From Meandrina meandrites (taxonomy: Eukaryota; Cnidaria; Anthozoa; Scleractinia; Meandrinidae): 64,000 bases of DNA. A program made the translations under genes and the position numbers. Numbering within the stretch: the first letter of the stretch is position 1; the number at the start of each line of letters is the position of its first letter. Location: contig OY855904.1 in the NCBI GenBank assembly GCA_963693305.1, positions 35,345,417 to 35,409,416 on the forward strand, in the 5' to 3' direction. The notes under the pieces were generated by a model that saw only the letters and a program-made list of their open reading frames with translations, was not told the DNA's origin and made no database searches. Of this stretch, positions 1-13,700 are shown in pieces.

Positions 1-95
1 AGTTAGATCCTTTTACTATTGTAAAATAATTGTTTTTGATGTAATGAATGTATGAAAGACATACATGAACTGCAGATAAATGATGCAATGAATTA

Positions 96-755
96 AATGA
101 TCCTCACAGTATAAAACCAATTCAAGTAATTGCATTTTTAGCCTGAATTGTTTTTTTTTTCCTCAGGCTAAAAAATGCACTTGCTTGAATTGCTTTCACG
201 CTGCAAGGATCATTTCATTCATTGCATCATTTATCCACAGTTCATATATATGTCTTTTGTATAATATTTTATTCATTACATCATCTACTCCTGCCAACTG
301 CGGGATATTTAATTTATTATAAGTAACTGCAATTGACCTGCTCCCAACGTACCAAGGCTTCATAGCTGCATCTGGTGTCATGGAGGTCCCAGGTTCAAAT
401 CCCATTGTAGCCTTGAATTTGTTTTCAGGCTAAAAAAGGCAATTGCTTAAATTGCTTTCACAATGCAAGGATCATTTCATTCATTGCATCATTTACCCAC
501 AGTTCATATACATACAGACATACAAAGACATAGAGTTCATATACTGTATATTCATTACATCATCCACTCCATCTGCGATTATTAGCACATACAATTGACC
601 TGGCTTCATAGCTCAGTTGGTAGAGCAGTGCACCAGTATTGCGGAGGTGATGGGTTCAAATGCCGTTAATTGAAGCCATGAATTTTTTTCAGGCTAAAAA
701 ATGCAATCGCTTAAATTGCTTTCACACTACAAGGATCATTTCATTCATTGCATAG
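96..755 (+). repeat. Three tandem-like fragments of a tRNA-derived SINE
   Basis: Three related segments (about 96-260, 338-515, 597-755) share a tail with 'caggctaaaaaa' followed by 'gcaaggatcatttcattc'. The third starts with a tRNA-like head: an A box (TAGCTCAGTTGG near 611), a B box (GGTTCAAATGCC near 653) and a 7-bp acceptor-like pairing GGCTTCA/TGAAGCC. The second has a decayed head and the first has only the tail. The tRNA-like head plus shared unique tail is typical of SINEs, and I recall similar units from coral genomes. They lie in an intron of the Pygopus gene. It is unlikely to be a working tRNA because the anticodon arm pairs poorly. Confidence 0.65.
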
Positions 756-1294
756 TTGTTTTTGTTTATAGTTTGTCAAGTGGTATTATATATTATTTTT
801 ATTATAGAACAACATTATTTTAAAAAAAAAATCAGTTAAATTTGATGTTGTGAAAAAGAAAATGGCTTGTTTAATAAAGAAAATATAAAAGAAATTCTTC
901 AAATTTGTGAAAATTAAGTGTCACAGAATATAGTATCATGAAATTAAGTTGCTGCAAAAATTACGATAATAATAGATAGTACATGTATAATTATCTGAAA
1001 ACAAATCTTTTCTCATTTTGTCTTGTTCTTATTTTATGTTAGCTGCTGCTGTTTCATGCAGAAAAGACTTTTCCATAGCTCTCTCTTCACATTATTGAAA
1101 GCAATTCACTGCTGTTCTGTAACTATTGTATATTTATTAAGTTGGTATAAAATGTTTCAAACCAATTTGATTTTTATTTTCTCCTTGCCTCAAATTAATT
1201 ATCAAAATCTGAAACAAAAGGAAATAAAACTTAAATGGTTTGAAATTTTTTTAACCAAAGATAAATATACAACATATACATTTACACTCTATAG

Positions 1295-2067
1295 ATGGTG
1301 CAAATCCTGATGAAATAGAAGGTGAAGGAGAAAGCAGTGGCTCAAACCCTGAGAGTCCACAGAAGAAACAGAGAAAGGAGAGCTCTGGCTCGTCCGATCT
1401 CGCCAGCCCTGTAACATCAGCTCAACACTTTGGAGTGCCTCCAGCCTTTACAACAGAATCCAATACACATTCACATCCTGCTGAGGTAAATATTTATTTT
1501 CATTCATAATGCACACACAGGGCTGTATACCTATATTTATTCTATAGTGCTCTGCACACATTACTTGCCTATAATGTTAGTTAATTTTAACTTGTCTCTG
1601 CTGCATCCAGTTATTTTGGTAGTTGTCATCCACATGAACACATTAAATTTTACTGTGAGGTCATCTGGTTTCACTAGATACAAAGAACACTTAAATTATA
1701 ACATTTAATTTGTAACATACAGTTATGGCCAGCATTACAGTTTATTTTTCTCATTTTAGTTTCATCAGTTATGTGAAAGAATCTTTACAAGACAGCATTT
1801 TGATTTTTTCCTCAGGCTACTATAGAAATGAACAGATCTAGCCTTGAAATTGATCCGGTGTATCCATGCGGCATTTGCAAGAGGGAAGTAAATGACAATG
1901 ATGATGCTATATTCTGTGAGACGGGTTGTGCTCAGTGGTATCATCGTGTGTGCACAGGGCTCACTGAACTAGCTTATGACTTGCTCACTGCTGAGGAGAA
2001 CGCTGAGTGGGTCTGTGATAATTGTATTGCAACTAAGAGTGTCCCATTAGTCAAGTTGAAAAGTTGA
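1295..2067 (+). CDS. pygo: Pygopus homologue, last two coding exons (PHD finger)
   Basis: Exons 1295-1485 and 1816-2067 join in phase 0; exon 1295 is entered in phase 1, so upstream exons lie off the left edge. The first exon encodes a Ser/Glu-rich linker (EGEGESSGSNPESP). The second ends in a C4HC3 PHD finger: YPCGICKREVND, then AIFCETGC, WYHRVCTG and WVCDNC, followed by about 12 residues and the stop. This order and the spacing next to the C-terminus match Pygopus PHD fingers, which read H3K4 methylation and bind BCL9/Legless in the nuclear beta-catenin complex (established for the family). Splice sites are ctatag/at, gag/gtaaat and ctcag/gct. The N-terminal homology domain is not in the window. 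A confident family call; the exact exon count is unknown. Confidence 0.9.
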
Positions 2068-2542
2068 CTTGTGTTCTCTACCAAGATAGCTGGGCATATT
2101 TATACACAAGGAAATGACTGCAAAATTAGTAAACATAGCGTCCTAAGGCTTCACATACATATACTGTGTACATCAGTTCTAATATTAATTTGTTTCTTCG
2201 TTTTTCATACATTATCTATATTTGCATATGTAAAACCCCACTGATACCTGACAAACTAGACCAAGTTTGTACTTGTAGTTTTGCCGATAACTTTTTAAGC
2301 ATGTTTAAGCTTTAGTAGATATAAAAGGAATATACCGTGAACTTTATGTTTTTTTTTTACATAGCTTCCTTTTACACTGAAAGAGTTTATCTTTGCTGCC
2401 AAAATATTATCATGTCTTTCAAAATTTGTATCAGTGATAAGCTAACCAAAATATTATAAGCACAAAACAGGCCTTGATCTTCAGTTCAAAAAATAATGTG
2501 AAACTTTTTTAAGGGTACGTTTTTAACATCAATATCTAGAAC

Positions 2543-2555
2543 AATAAATAATAAA
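2543..2555 (+). terminator. Candidate poly(A) signals of the Pygopus gene
   Basis: Two AATAAA hexamers (2543-2548 and 2550-2555) lie about 480 nt after the pygo stop codon in AT-rich DNA. They would give a 3' UTR of about 0.5 kb. The hexamer is common in AT-rich sequence, so the call is tentative. Confidence 0.4.
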
Positions 2556-4755
2556 GAAAAAATGGGAATAACAAAAGGCAAAATAAAAAGAAATATGACT
2601 AGCATTAGATGATGTGTATTATGTAACATAATAATATTACATTATTTTTTGCTGCAGCTTGTTGTCATTCCTTTGTTAACTGTCCATCATCACTTTAAAT
2701 GTTACAGTTTTCACATTATTGAACTGAAGATGGATTGGAGCAAAATGAGTACCTTACATCCATAACAGTGACAGGAAGGTTTAAAGTACTGATTTACATC
2801 TGTGGAGTTTGTTTTCTTATATCGAGAGAATTTTGATTTTAATTTTAAGACTGCAGAGTGGTGCACGCGCAGCAAATCCCATTCGCATTATAATCACAAC
2901 CGTCTTTAAGGTACAAGATTTTCGCACCTGGAAGTTCAAGGTATTTTTAAGTTAGGGAAGGTTTCTTAGGATTTTTTACACTGAGTAAGAGGCATGTTTG
3001 TGGCAGCTGCATAGTAGGGTCATTGTACACTTCTCTGCATTAATGTACAATGTACAACTGTGTCATGTAGACATCCAGCTGTCCATGCCTCTATAATATT
3101 TTACTTGTATAATATTTGTTCTTGTTTATACAGGGAACCCTTCAATATAACACAGCTTTAACTTGTTAACTTCTTCTCAGACAGAGTTACACACCAATTG
3201 CGTTAATCTGAATAACTTGCCATAAACTTCACATGTAGCTGCTATTTTGTGACGCTTGTTATCACTTTCAATAGTCTTTCGTTGTGTAGTTATGCTTTGA
3301 TTGCTCAAAATATGATTTCAGTAGCTGAATCAATTACATTAGTTTGTTCATTCAAGTCAAGTCAAGAGTTTAGACTATAAAATAGATGTTTCTTTCTTAT
3401 GACATACACTGTACCCTGATCACTTCAGTTGAAGTCGTGGTAGTATTCGGGTTTGATCCCCGACTGGTCAGTATTGTAGTACAGTATGTTTTTGTCCTTC
3501 ATCCATTCATTGCAGAACAACGCATAATTCAAAGCCGCTCTTAATCACAGTGTCGTTTTGGTCATTTTACGTTCTTCATACGTACTGTATTTATAGCGAT
3601 ACACGAAGTAATAAAATACTAGTTATACCACCACCAAAAGTGTTTGGTGTCTTGCTTCGACGTCAAGGTGATTCGTTTATATTGCACTGCGTTCGCACTG
3701 CAAATTTTCACATCGAGCTTAAGGATAAATAAATAGTCTCTTTTGTTTCATAGTCAAGTTAGAATTTGGAGATACTGACAGTACCTATAAACGCACACTT
3801 CACAAATCACTGAAATCAACCAATCAAGTATTGGACCGGGTCTAGTTTCTGTGCAATAAATCTGTTGCCAACCAATCTAGACTGGAATCGTAGTGCGAGA
3901 ATTTTGGCCATTGGTCTTACAGTGGTCTTATCTTGATAGAATCTCGGTTTTCGGGAACACGATGACTTTTGCGGTCAGCAATGATTACAAACTGAGGTCT
4001 GTTTTTGTCCCTGGATACCAGAAGTTATCCGTAGACCTGACTTTTGCTGTAGGCACTTACCGTACATATAGCTCTTGTTGCTTTGTTGGACGTTTTACGT
4101 GACAAGAAACTGAAATGTTTTTACCTGTCCAACAAACAGTGCGTCTGTTTCATCACTTCAAGAAAATGTGTTAAAACTGGGCAGGATTCATTCTCAACTA
4201 ATGGCTCAATAATTCTCACTAACACGTTTTTTTTATATATCTTCACATGTCGATATGTGTACACCACTTACGGACCTCTGCAGTTAGCTCTTACGTACGT
4301 TAACAACAACTCTATGGCGAGTCTCGAAGCGTTACAAAAACGTTAATAAAGAAAATCCAACACAGAGAGCCATATGTAGTCACAGAATGTCAATGAAAGT
4401 CTTTCATATTTGTTTAGGTAGATCAACAAAGTATAAAAGAAACAGTGAAAGATGTATTCCTTTTTTATGCAAATCCGATGTCATTTGCCAAGAAAGTGCA
4501 ATCGTCTGTTTTCTTAAATACTCGAATTACTTTGTTCTGCACAGTCTTTCGTGTTCACTGCTGTGATTGGTTTGGCCAATTGTACGCAAAGCTGTTGAAA
4601 TTCCCAGCAAATAATTATTATCATCCTTAATTCATCAAATATCGAAGTTGTTGCCGACACCAATCTGTGCTTTGTAGTTTAGATACAGAACAATTTGTGT
4701 CAGTGAAATTCTATTGTTTGAATACCGAAACGTTTTGATCAAGTTAGCCACAGAA
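2556..4755. other. Intergenic region between pygo and the TSP1 gene
   Basis: No open frame here has a recognisable family, splice structure or codon bias. The only site of note is a TATAAAA at 4432-4438, about 320 nt upstream of the start of the TSP1 gene; it could be a core promoter but is unproven. Confidence 0.4.
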
Positions 4756-7700
4756 ATGCAAAAATCATTTCTGCTGCTTGTCATTATTGTATTTCTTGTA
4801 CTGTGCACTTCTAAAGTGGAATCACATCGTCGCAGAGGCAGCCAGAAGCCTACCAAACCGACTCCCCGCCCAAAACACAAGAAACCTTGTAAAAGGTTAG
4901 CACACTGCGTGGTTAACAACTGGAGCGTGTGGAGTAGATGTTCAGTGGCGTGTGGAACATATGGAACACAGACTCGTACTAGAAAGGTAGGTCACTTTAG
5001 AAGCTCTCTGAGTCTGCTGAGTATTTCTGATGAATTTTAACTCGGTGACGATAAGTGTTCCAGGGTCAGTTAAAATAGCGCCATTAGACTACATCTGTCA
5101 CTGAATAAATCGATGAGTGCTATGAATACTAACAACAAATGCCCACGAAAAATTGACAATTTGGTTAAAACTGAAATCAGGCGATTTGTGTAAATCAAAG
5201 AACTGAAACGCAATCAGTAGATACACATGAGAGGTTCAGGTTTTATGTTTGTACCAAGGTGTTTGTATAAATTCTACTCAGCGTGTGCATCGACAGAAAA
5301 CTGTGACAAACCATTTTTCCAAGAGGTAAATAGTATTTTTAAGTATACTTTTAAAAACTGTATAGAGACAATCAAATGAAGACAGAATCTGGAGTGTCTC
5401 TTGTAACATCAATGGCTGGTGAATGAGAAGTTTAAAGAGAGATCGATTATAAGAATAGATTTTTGTCATTTCCGGAAAAGATCACTACTGCTTCACTTCA
5501 TGCTGATTTTGAATTTAATATTTTGCTTTATTGAAATCTTATGTAATTAGTATTGATCAATAGGCCTGTGCTCTGTATGTAACAAACAACACCTTCATAT
5601 ACGATGGCATATTAGTACTGTATATGTTTACACTGACCCCCAAAATAATATAAATTAAATCTTAAATATGCGATAAAAGTAGTGGTGCGAGGGTAAGGTG
5701 TTTGTTTGTTATTTTTTACCATCAGGTTGTAAAAACTGAAGTTTGTGGAGGCCTTTGTCCCTTTGAACTGAAACAGGTTCGTGGTTGCAACCATTATTGT
5801 CATAATGGGGGTACCCTGGGGCAAACACGCTGCAGATGTTTACCCCGGTATGGCGGGCAGTGCTGCGAACAAGGTTTGTCCTTTCATCTTTTATCTTTGA
5901 ACCTGCTTTTCCTTTTATTGTCAGTATGTTACGGCACCCAGGGCACCTTGCGACATCAGTTACCTACATAAGTTAAAGGGGCACTACAAAAAGTCAAAAA
6001 TCAAACGAAATAACGTGAGCTATTAAACCAAAATTTGCGGCAAAGGTCGAAAAAAACGTGCCGTGTCAACTGTTATAATTTGCTGTTTTGTTCGCTTTTG
6101 AAGTTGCTTTGGCATTCGTAGCCTGCCATACGAAATGAGTGGAGATACCTAGGAGAGAATCAGTTTTTTAATGAAAATGGTAAATGGACCGAAAGATACC
6201 CACTGTCATATTTTACTTCAAAATCACTTTTAAAATATATTTTTTGAACTTATGTTCTGACGCCATGAAAACTTTGTACGTTTTCTTATCTTGATCTCGA
6301 GAACGAGTATTTTTCCCCAGTTCCGTTTACTTAAGTAGACAGCTAAAGGACAAAATAATACAATTATCAGAGTTCCTCCTAGATTTTATATTCTGTAGGG
6401 TCTAACATTCAGTCGCTACAATGATGTCATGGCAGCCAATAGTGTCCTTGCCATCAAGAACAATACCTCTTTCTCGCTAGTTTGTTATCATATCAGTATG
6501 AAAACCGAAAACAATGGCCATGGATGAAAGAAAGGTTCAAAGAGCTATATAAATAAAAGGATCCAATTCACTGCATTGCTTTGCTTTAAAGTTCATGGAG
6601 GATGGAGTTGCTGGGGAGTGTGGGAAGACTGTAGTAAAACCTGTGGTGGCGGTGTACAGTCACGACGGAGGACTTGCAATAACCCCCTCCCGGGCAATGG
6701 TGGACGCCCGTGCCCTGGGGCGAGTAGTAGGAGTAGAAAATGTAATGTCGCACCCTGTCCAGGCAAGTATGATAAATATTTAACTTTGCACTAGCTTTAT
6801 TTAACTTCTTACTAGCTTTATTTAATATCTCACTATTTTTTTTATTAAACACAACATGTTACAAAACATAATTACACAACTTAATTAGTTTTTTTCCTTA
6901 TTCTGTAACCAATTGATATAGCTTTATTTATTTAATTTATTACTAGCTTAATTTAATTAATTTCTTACTGGTTTTATTTCATTTCTTACTAGCTTTAATT
7001 TATGCACCAAGACGTGCATAATGCTTTGGCTATGTCTAACTACCTTATTGTCACATATTTTCGCGGGAACACTTAATTTTGCGAAAAAGGAACGGGCATA
7101 TTTCGAGGGACTTAAATTTTGCGATTTGGCCATAAAAAATACGATTAAAAGGAACCAAATTTCGCGATAATTGTCAAAACACTGGTCTGCAAATACTGTT
7201 TGTCTCAGAATTGGCACAACTAATTTTAATTTTCCATAGCAATAGTTTCCAATGACAGTGAACAAAACTATATAAGAAAACGAAACTGACTACTGTGTGA
7301 TGACGGTGCCAAATATATCTTCCAAGAACTGCAGAAAGAAGATGATACAATGTATTGATTCATGCAAAGAGATTTCGAACGCCGAAACTTAAATACAGAG
7401 CATGGAAAAGACAATTATGGTCAGGAGTCTGAGGAGTAAACTGACCGTAACGTTGAGCAAAGAATTATAAAGCAGGGTATTAAATTTCGCGTGATTAACT
7501 TTCGCGAAAACCTTTTTTCTCGGGTCTTTAAATTTCACGATTTTTTTGAAAATCGCGAAAATAAGTAACAATAAGGTAGTTGAATGTTTGTTGACATGGT
7601 TTCCATGAATAACGCTCACCTTAAAAAAGCGGCGGCCAAATAAAGGTCTTTAGCTTGGCTGACAACAGTTGTTTAATTCGATTATTCTTTCGTTCGTTCG

Positions 7701-10700
7701 TTCGTTCGTTCGTTCGTTCGTTCGTTCGTTCGTTCGTTCGTTCGTTCGTTCGTTCGTTCGTTCGTTCGTTCGTTCGTTCGTTCGTTCGTTCGTTCGTTCA
7801 GTCGGTCGGTCGGTCGGTTGGTCGTTCGTTCTTCAGTCAGTCATTATGTTTTTCTTTCTTTCTTGTTTCCATTTTTTCACTTTCTTTCTTTTTTACCTTT
7901 TTATTACCTCAAATCCCTATTTCTTTTCCTTCATTTGTTTCTTTTTTCATCCATTCGATTTTATCGGTGTATCTTATTCGATTTTACTAATGTATTTCAG
8001 TGGGGAACTTCATATCAGTTTGTTTTAATTTGCGAGTTGCTAGTGTAGCTTATTGCCAAAGAGAGCATATTTCAAGTAACCCAAATTATGGATTATGGTT
8101 AGCATCATAACTCCTAAACTAAACAAGATCTAAAGCAAGTTTAGAAGAAGTCACAGCAACCGCCTTCACCTTATAGTGCGTGGACTTGTTGATCCTCCAA
8201 GGTTGTCTTGTCTCTCCAAAGGTTCCTTTGTGAATATTTTCTTTAAGATGGCGACTACTTTCTGCTGAATTTCCCGATATCTCCAGCAAAAGATGAGAGG
8301 ATTTATTGAGGAATGCATGAACACGATAACACCGGCGAAATAGTTTGCAGCTGATACTTCAACACTGTGGGAACTCCAAGCTTCTTTTACAGTAAACGTA
8401 GTCAGACTTGGTAGCCAACAAAAAACAAAAACAACGAAGACATAAAAAGCACTGAAAGTTGATTTTCTGAGCCGAGCCATGTTCACTGCTTGCATGTTAT
8501 TGCAGTGCGCCTGTAGATGACTTTGGATCTGATTCCGATGGCGCCGCGCGATTCGGAAAATCTGGACATATGCAACTGTTGTCATAAACAAGCCACTGAT
8601 TTCAAGAGAAACGGCTACCATGTCATTGTAGTTAGACAATAAAATGAAAATCGTGGTAGAGATCGCGCTCGTTACCCATAAAAATACTATTGTAATTATA
8701 AGGCGTCTTGGTGTTACAAGTTCCGAATATCTTAAATGCAAGGAGACAGCAAGAAACCTGTCTAGAGCTACGGCAGTGACTGATAAAAACGACGATGATG
8801 CGAATAAAACAAGGAGGAACCAAAACAGTGTCATGGTGATAGGACACAGAAAGTCAAAATTACGGCCGCCATTTTGTGCTGTCTTTAACATCAAACCTGT
8901 AATGATGACAAACATTGGTTGTGCCAACAGCCCCACCGCCAAATCAGACACCGCAAGGTTCAGAAACAACACTTTCATGCTCATCGTAAGGGATGAAGAT
9001 TTCCACAGGGCGGGAATCACGAGTAAATTTCCAACTATTGTTACGAGGGAAGATACGATATTCATCAAACAAATGGACGTCATGAAAGTTTCTTTAAGAA
9101 GGACAAGATTGACTTCTTCCTGTAGCTTATATTCACAGAGCTGGGCGACCATTTCAAACCAGTTTCTGATTAACACTGTTAAAAAACTGGTAGTCGAGCG
9201 ACAAATATTAAGCTGGTTTTCCACAAGTTAAATTAACGTGAAGCAAAACACCGTGTTGGGCTACAGTAAGCTGAAATCTTTAAATTTGACTTGCTCGGAA
9301 AAAATTTGACAAAATTTACACAGCGCCCTCTGTGCTATTTGGTAACTGCTGACGTTGTTTACCAATGACGTGTGTAAAATAAACAATATTTTGTTGGACA
9401 CAATGGAAACGGAGAGTTCGAAGTGCTCCACTTCCACTGAAATAAAACTATATTTTAACATTTAATCCAGAAGCAGTGCTCATTGACTTTTCACCTGGCC
9501 TATCTTATTAATTAGAAGGATGACAGCTTTGTTATCAGTGTAAAGCCGGCAGATCTTTGATAACTTGACAAGGAGATAACTTGCCGCCTGTGATACACCT
9601 AGACATGCATGCATTAAACTGGAGATTTTATTTGAAAAGAAAATTCTCAGCATTCGTTCAGTTTTAGGTTCTTGTCTACAAAAAAAACCATCTGCCGGAA
9701 AAATAGAAAATGTAAATTCAATAAATCGGTACTTCCTGCTGAACAAATAATGCCAACAAAAAGACGGACACTTGGTAAACCGCTCGTGTTCCAGGTTTAA
9801 TTTAATATTATAATTGGTTTGGTGTTCCTTCGAATTTTGAATTAAACTGAATAACTTTAGTTTGCATGGATTGTTGCAAAATTATAATATCAATCATTTG
9901 TAACATGAATGAGAAAAAGTAACCCCAATCTCAATTGATCTAATTTTTGATGTTCTTAAAGTTCCCCTGTGATCAAAATTTTGATGTTAATTTTTTTACA
10001 TTTTCGTGTACAATTACACTTTCTTACTCATCTTGCCAAATTTCAATCAATTATGAACATCAGAAGTAGTTTTAATTAAACATTTATTTCCGAGAATTTA
10101 CGGCCGCCATTAATCAACCTTGTTCCAAGGCTTGGTTGTGAATGGGAGAAGTGATGTCAAAGGCTCAAAAATACCTCACGGGTTGAAATTATAATATCAG
10201 TAAGTATTGAGAATCACGCGAAAAACTTTGGACTTGTTTTTCGTGCAATTTTCTATGCTGATTGTTATTATAGTTTCAACCCGCGAGGTATTTTGGAGCA
10301 TTTGACGTCACTTTCTTCCGTTCTCAACCAAGCCTTGGAACAAGGTTGATTAATGGCGCCCGTAGATTCTCTGAATTAAATGTCAAAATAAAATGACTTG
10401 ACTGATGTTCGTAATGGATTGAAATTTGGCAAGATGAATAGGAAAGTCTAATTGTACACGGAAATGTAAAAAAATGAAAATTCAATCGCAGGGGCACTTT
10501 CAATTCTCCAGTGAAGTATTAGGTGTAACCTTTGAAAGTCGTTTGGCACACTTTTGGAAACCTTTGATAGTTGACTGCAAGTCATCAGAAATATCGTGAA
10601 TAATGTATTGACTGGCACGAATTAAGTTATGGGTTGTTTTCGGTATTTTCTACTCGTATTTGATATTTCTTTGGAGGACATGTTACGACATATTTTGGTA

Positions 10701-13700
10701 TCATGAGAAAGGTTGGATGTTCCTTGCAGAAAGAAACCAGCGTGTTGTTCTCCCCAGCAACTAGTGAATATCATTGTCCAGTAAACATAGCTCACCCTGA
10801 TATTTTCTTATAACATAAAAAATGAGCCTCGTTATCTTCTACGGCTCAAGTATTCAATAGATAGCAAGTAAACATTGAAAAGCTAAATACGTATAAAAAT
10901 GTTCCAAAAGAGTTCACTGAATTCTTTCATATTAAACGTGTAAGTTTTATTTCTTATTTTATCTCACAGGCTTTCCCATTTCTGGGTAAAAAAGATAACA
11001 ATTTTGCGTGCATAGAGATTGTTGAACAGCAAGCCGACAGGAAACTTAAAACTAAAAACATTGCCTTATAAATGAATTTAATGAATTTGCCAATACCATT
11101 CAATACCAATGTGTCCCACGTGCTCTATACAAACACGGATGTAAACACGTTACTTAATTTGTTGTTTCAGTTGATGGAAACTGGTCATTGTGGGGATCCT
11201 GGGGCGAGTGCAGTGTGACATGCGGAGGAGGGACTCAAAAGCGCTCTCGTTCCTGTACCAATCCCCCAATGGCCCATGGTGGAAAGCCATGCACAGGACC
11301 TAGTGAAATGACACGCGACTGCAATCTGCACATCATGTGTCCGGGTAACTATGCATGTAACATTGATGAAATAAGAGCTCTTGGAATCGAGCGAAGGCCA
11401 GCTAATGTCCGGTCAACCAAATTAGATCCTAAAATGCTTTATTGTTTTTCTTCAGTGAACGGAGGCTGGACAATGTGGGGAGACTGGGGCAAATGTGGTG
11501 TCACTTGCGGTGGTGGAACTAAAACACGTGCTCGCTCATGCACCAACCCACCAGTGGCCCATGGTGGTAAAGCTTGTGTGGGTCTGAAGAAAATGTCTCA
11601 AGACTGCAACAAAGACGTATTCTGTCCAGGTATGAAATAATTGGTTTTACGTCTATAAAAGGAAGGCAGGCTTCATTTGTCAATCACTACTGAATGAGAA
11701 ATGCCTTCAGCAGCTCCTAAACAGCGTAACGGAATATCAATGAACTCTTAATCCGAAATTGTTCCAAAGTGGCGAAAAAAGAATGAAAACAGTTATTTAT
11801 TTTACCATTATGTACGATAGAGTTTTTATATGAAAATCTATTACTAGCAGTACTGTGCAAGTTTACGGAGCTCCAAACCTATTAAATAGATTTAACCCTA
11901 TATTTTTGTTATGATGGCACTACTTGAATATTTTATGGCTATTCAAATGTGCACGACACGGCATATTTAATGATGAACAAATTATCCAAATGAGTTTTTA
12001 AAAGAAATTTGATTTATAGCGGAGCTAGAATTCCTAGAGAAATTGAATGGCGCGGAAAGTTGGAGGAACGAAGTTGATTAAGAGCAATTTTCGACTGAGT
12101 GTCAAAAGTAATTGGGAATTTCTTTGGTTTTGCAACAATACGCTCTGCAACTTATCAAGAGTCAAACCCAAACTAATCGTAGCTTGCTTGCACACGTTTT
12201 CCCTCGCTATGCGACGTTTACATGTACTTGCTTCAAGTTTTGATTAATTTGCTGGGTTGCCTGTGCCCTATGTGATTGGCCAGAGCGGTTACTTTGGTTT
12301 TGATATCACGACACTCAATTGAAACCGCTCTTTAATAACACACCATCGTGTTTAAGATTAGTTACTTAATGGCTTCAAAACAGCCGGGCCTTAACTAAAT
12401 TGTATTAGTTTTCTTTATCAAGTGAATGGAGGCTGGACACCTTGGGGAAACTGGGGTAAATGCAGTGAAACTTGTGGTGGAGGAACTCAAGCACGTTCCC
12501 GCTCATGCACCAACCCACCCGCGGCCCATGGTGGTAAAGCTTGTGTGGGTCTGAAGAAAATGACACAGGACTGCAACAAGGAAGTATTCTGTCCAGGTAC
12601 GAAAACAAATGTTGTAAAGATAACTCACTAATCCTTCTTATGCCTGCTGACACGACAACAAACTCCTCTATCTTCTGCATCTTTGACTGTCCTCTCTCTG
12701 CATCATTCTTTCCAATGGTCACTGGGTTCTCAAGTAGCTATAGGTAGTTCTCTGTTTTTTCTGTGATTGACTAATTTGCCCTTCATTCAATCACTGAGAA
12801 TCGAGGGTCAGGACCCGGTTGCAACTTAAGATTAAGTGGAATTTTTCTGTGTCCCAGGCAAGAAGATTTTTTCACACCGGCATTGTGCTTGCGTTACTTT
12901 TTTATCCACTTTCGGCTGATTTATCGATAATGGCAAGCAAGGAGAACTTTCAGGACATAAGGAATGGTTGCAGAAAATGTCACGTAATCTTAAGTTGCTT
13001 TATGCAACAAGGCCCAGGAAACTAGAGTATGATCTGACGTGGCACGAAGAAGGCAGTATTGCCGAAACGTCGGTGCATTTTATACCGCCATTTAGCGTCA
13101 TTAAGAAACATTAACAATTATTTTATGATCTGACGTCTTTGATCTCTACCGCTCAACTTGCTCAGCAAGGATGATCTTGAGCAATTTGAGACATTCCAAC
13201 ATTCTAAGGCATCATTATTTCCAAGCTTTCTCACCAAAGGCATGGTCCCATTCCCATTCATTTGCTGATTTTCACATTTAAAAGTTCAAGATAAGAAACT
13301 TATACATAAGATACTTACAGGTCGACTAAACGACTCAGACAGTTGCTAAAATGTTATTATTTTTATCTAGTGAACGGAGGCTGGACAATGTGGGGAAACT
13401 GGGGTAAATGTAGTGTGACTTGTGGCGGTGGAACTCAAACACGTCCTCGCTCATGCACCAACCCCCCCGCGGCCCATGGTGGTAAAGCTTGTGTGGGTGT
13501 GAAAGAAATGACTCAGGACTGCAACACAAACGTGTTCTGTCCAGGTAGGAAATTAAGTTTAAAGTAAGCTATTTGTTTAGCAAAATGTACAAAGTCCAGT
13601 TCCTAACTGAATACATCGTTTTTCCTCTAGTGAACGGAGGCTGGACAATGTGGGGAAACTGGAGCGAATGTAGTGTAACTTGTGGTGGAGGAACTCAATC

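Noticed and set aside
7655..8048. Open frames rich in SFVRSFVR
   Set aside because: Translation of a TTCG microsatellite; no coding evidence outside the repeat.
8644..9231. 195-aa plus-strand open frame opposite the GPCR
   Set aside because: Antisense shadow of the receptor with no recognisable domain.
12047..12247. 66-aa open frame repeated at 14321
   Set aside because: Part of the duplicated TSP1 intron; the two copies differ by stops and indels, so it is not coding.
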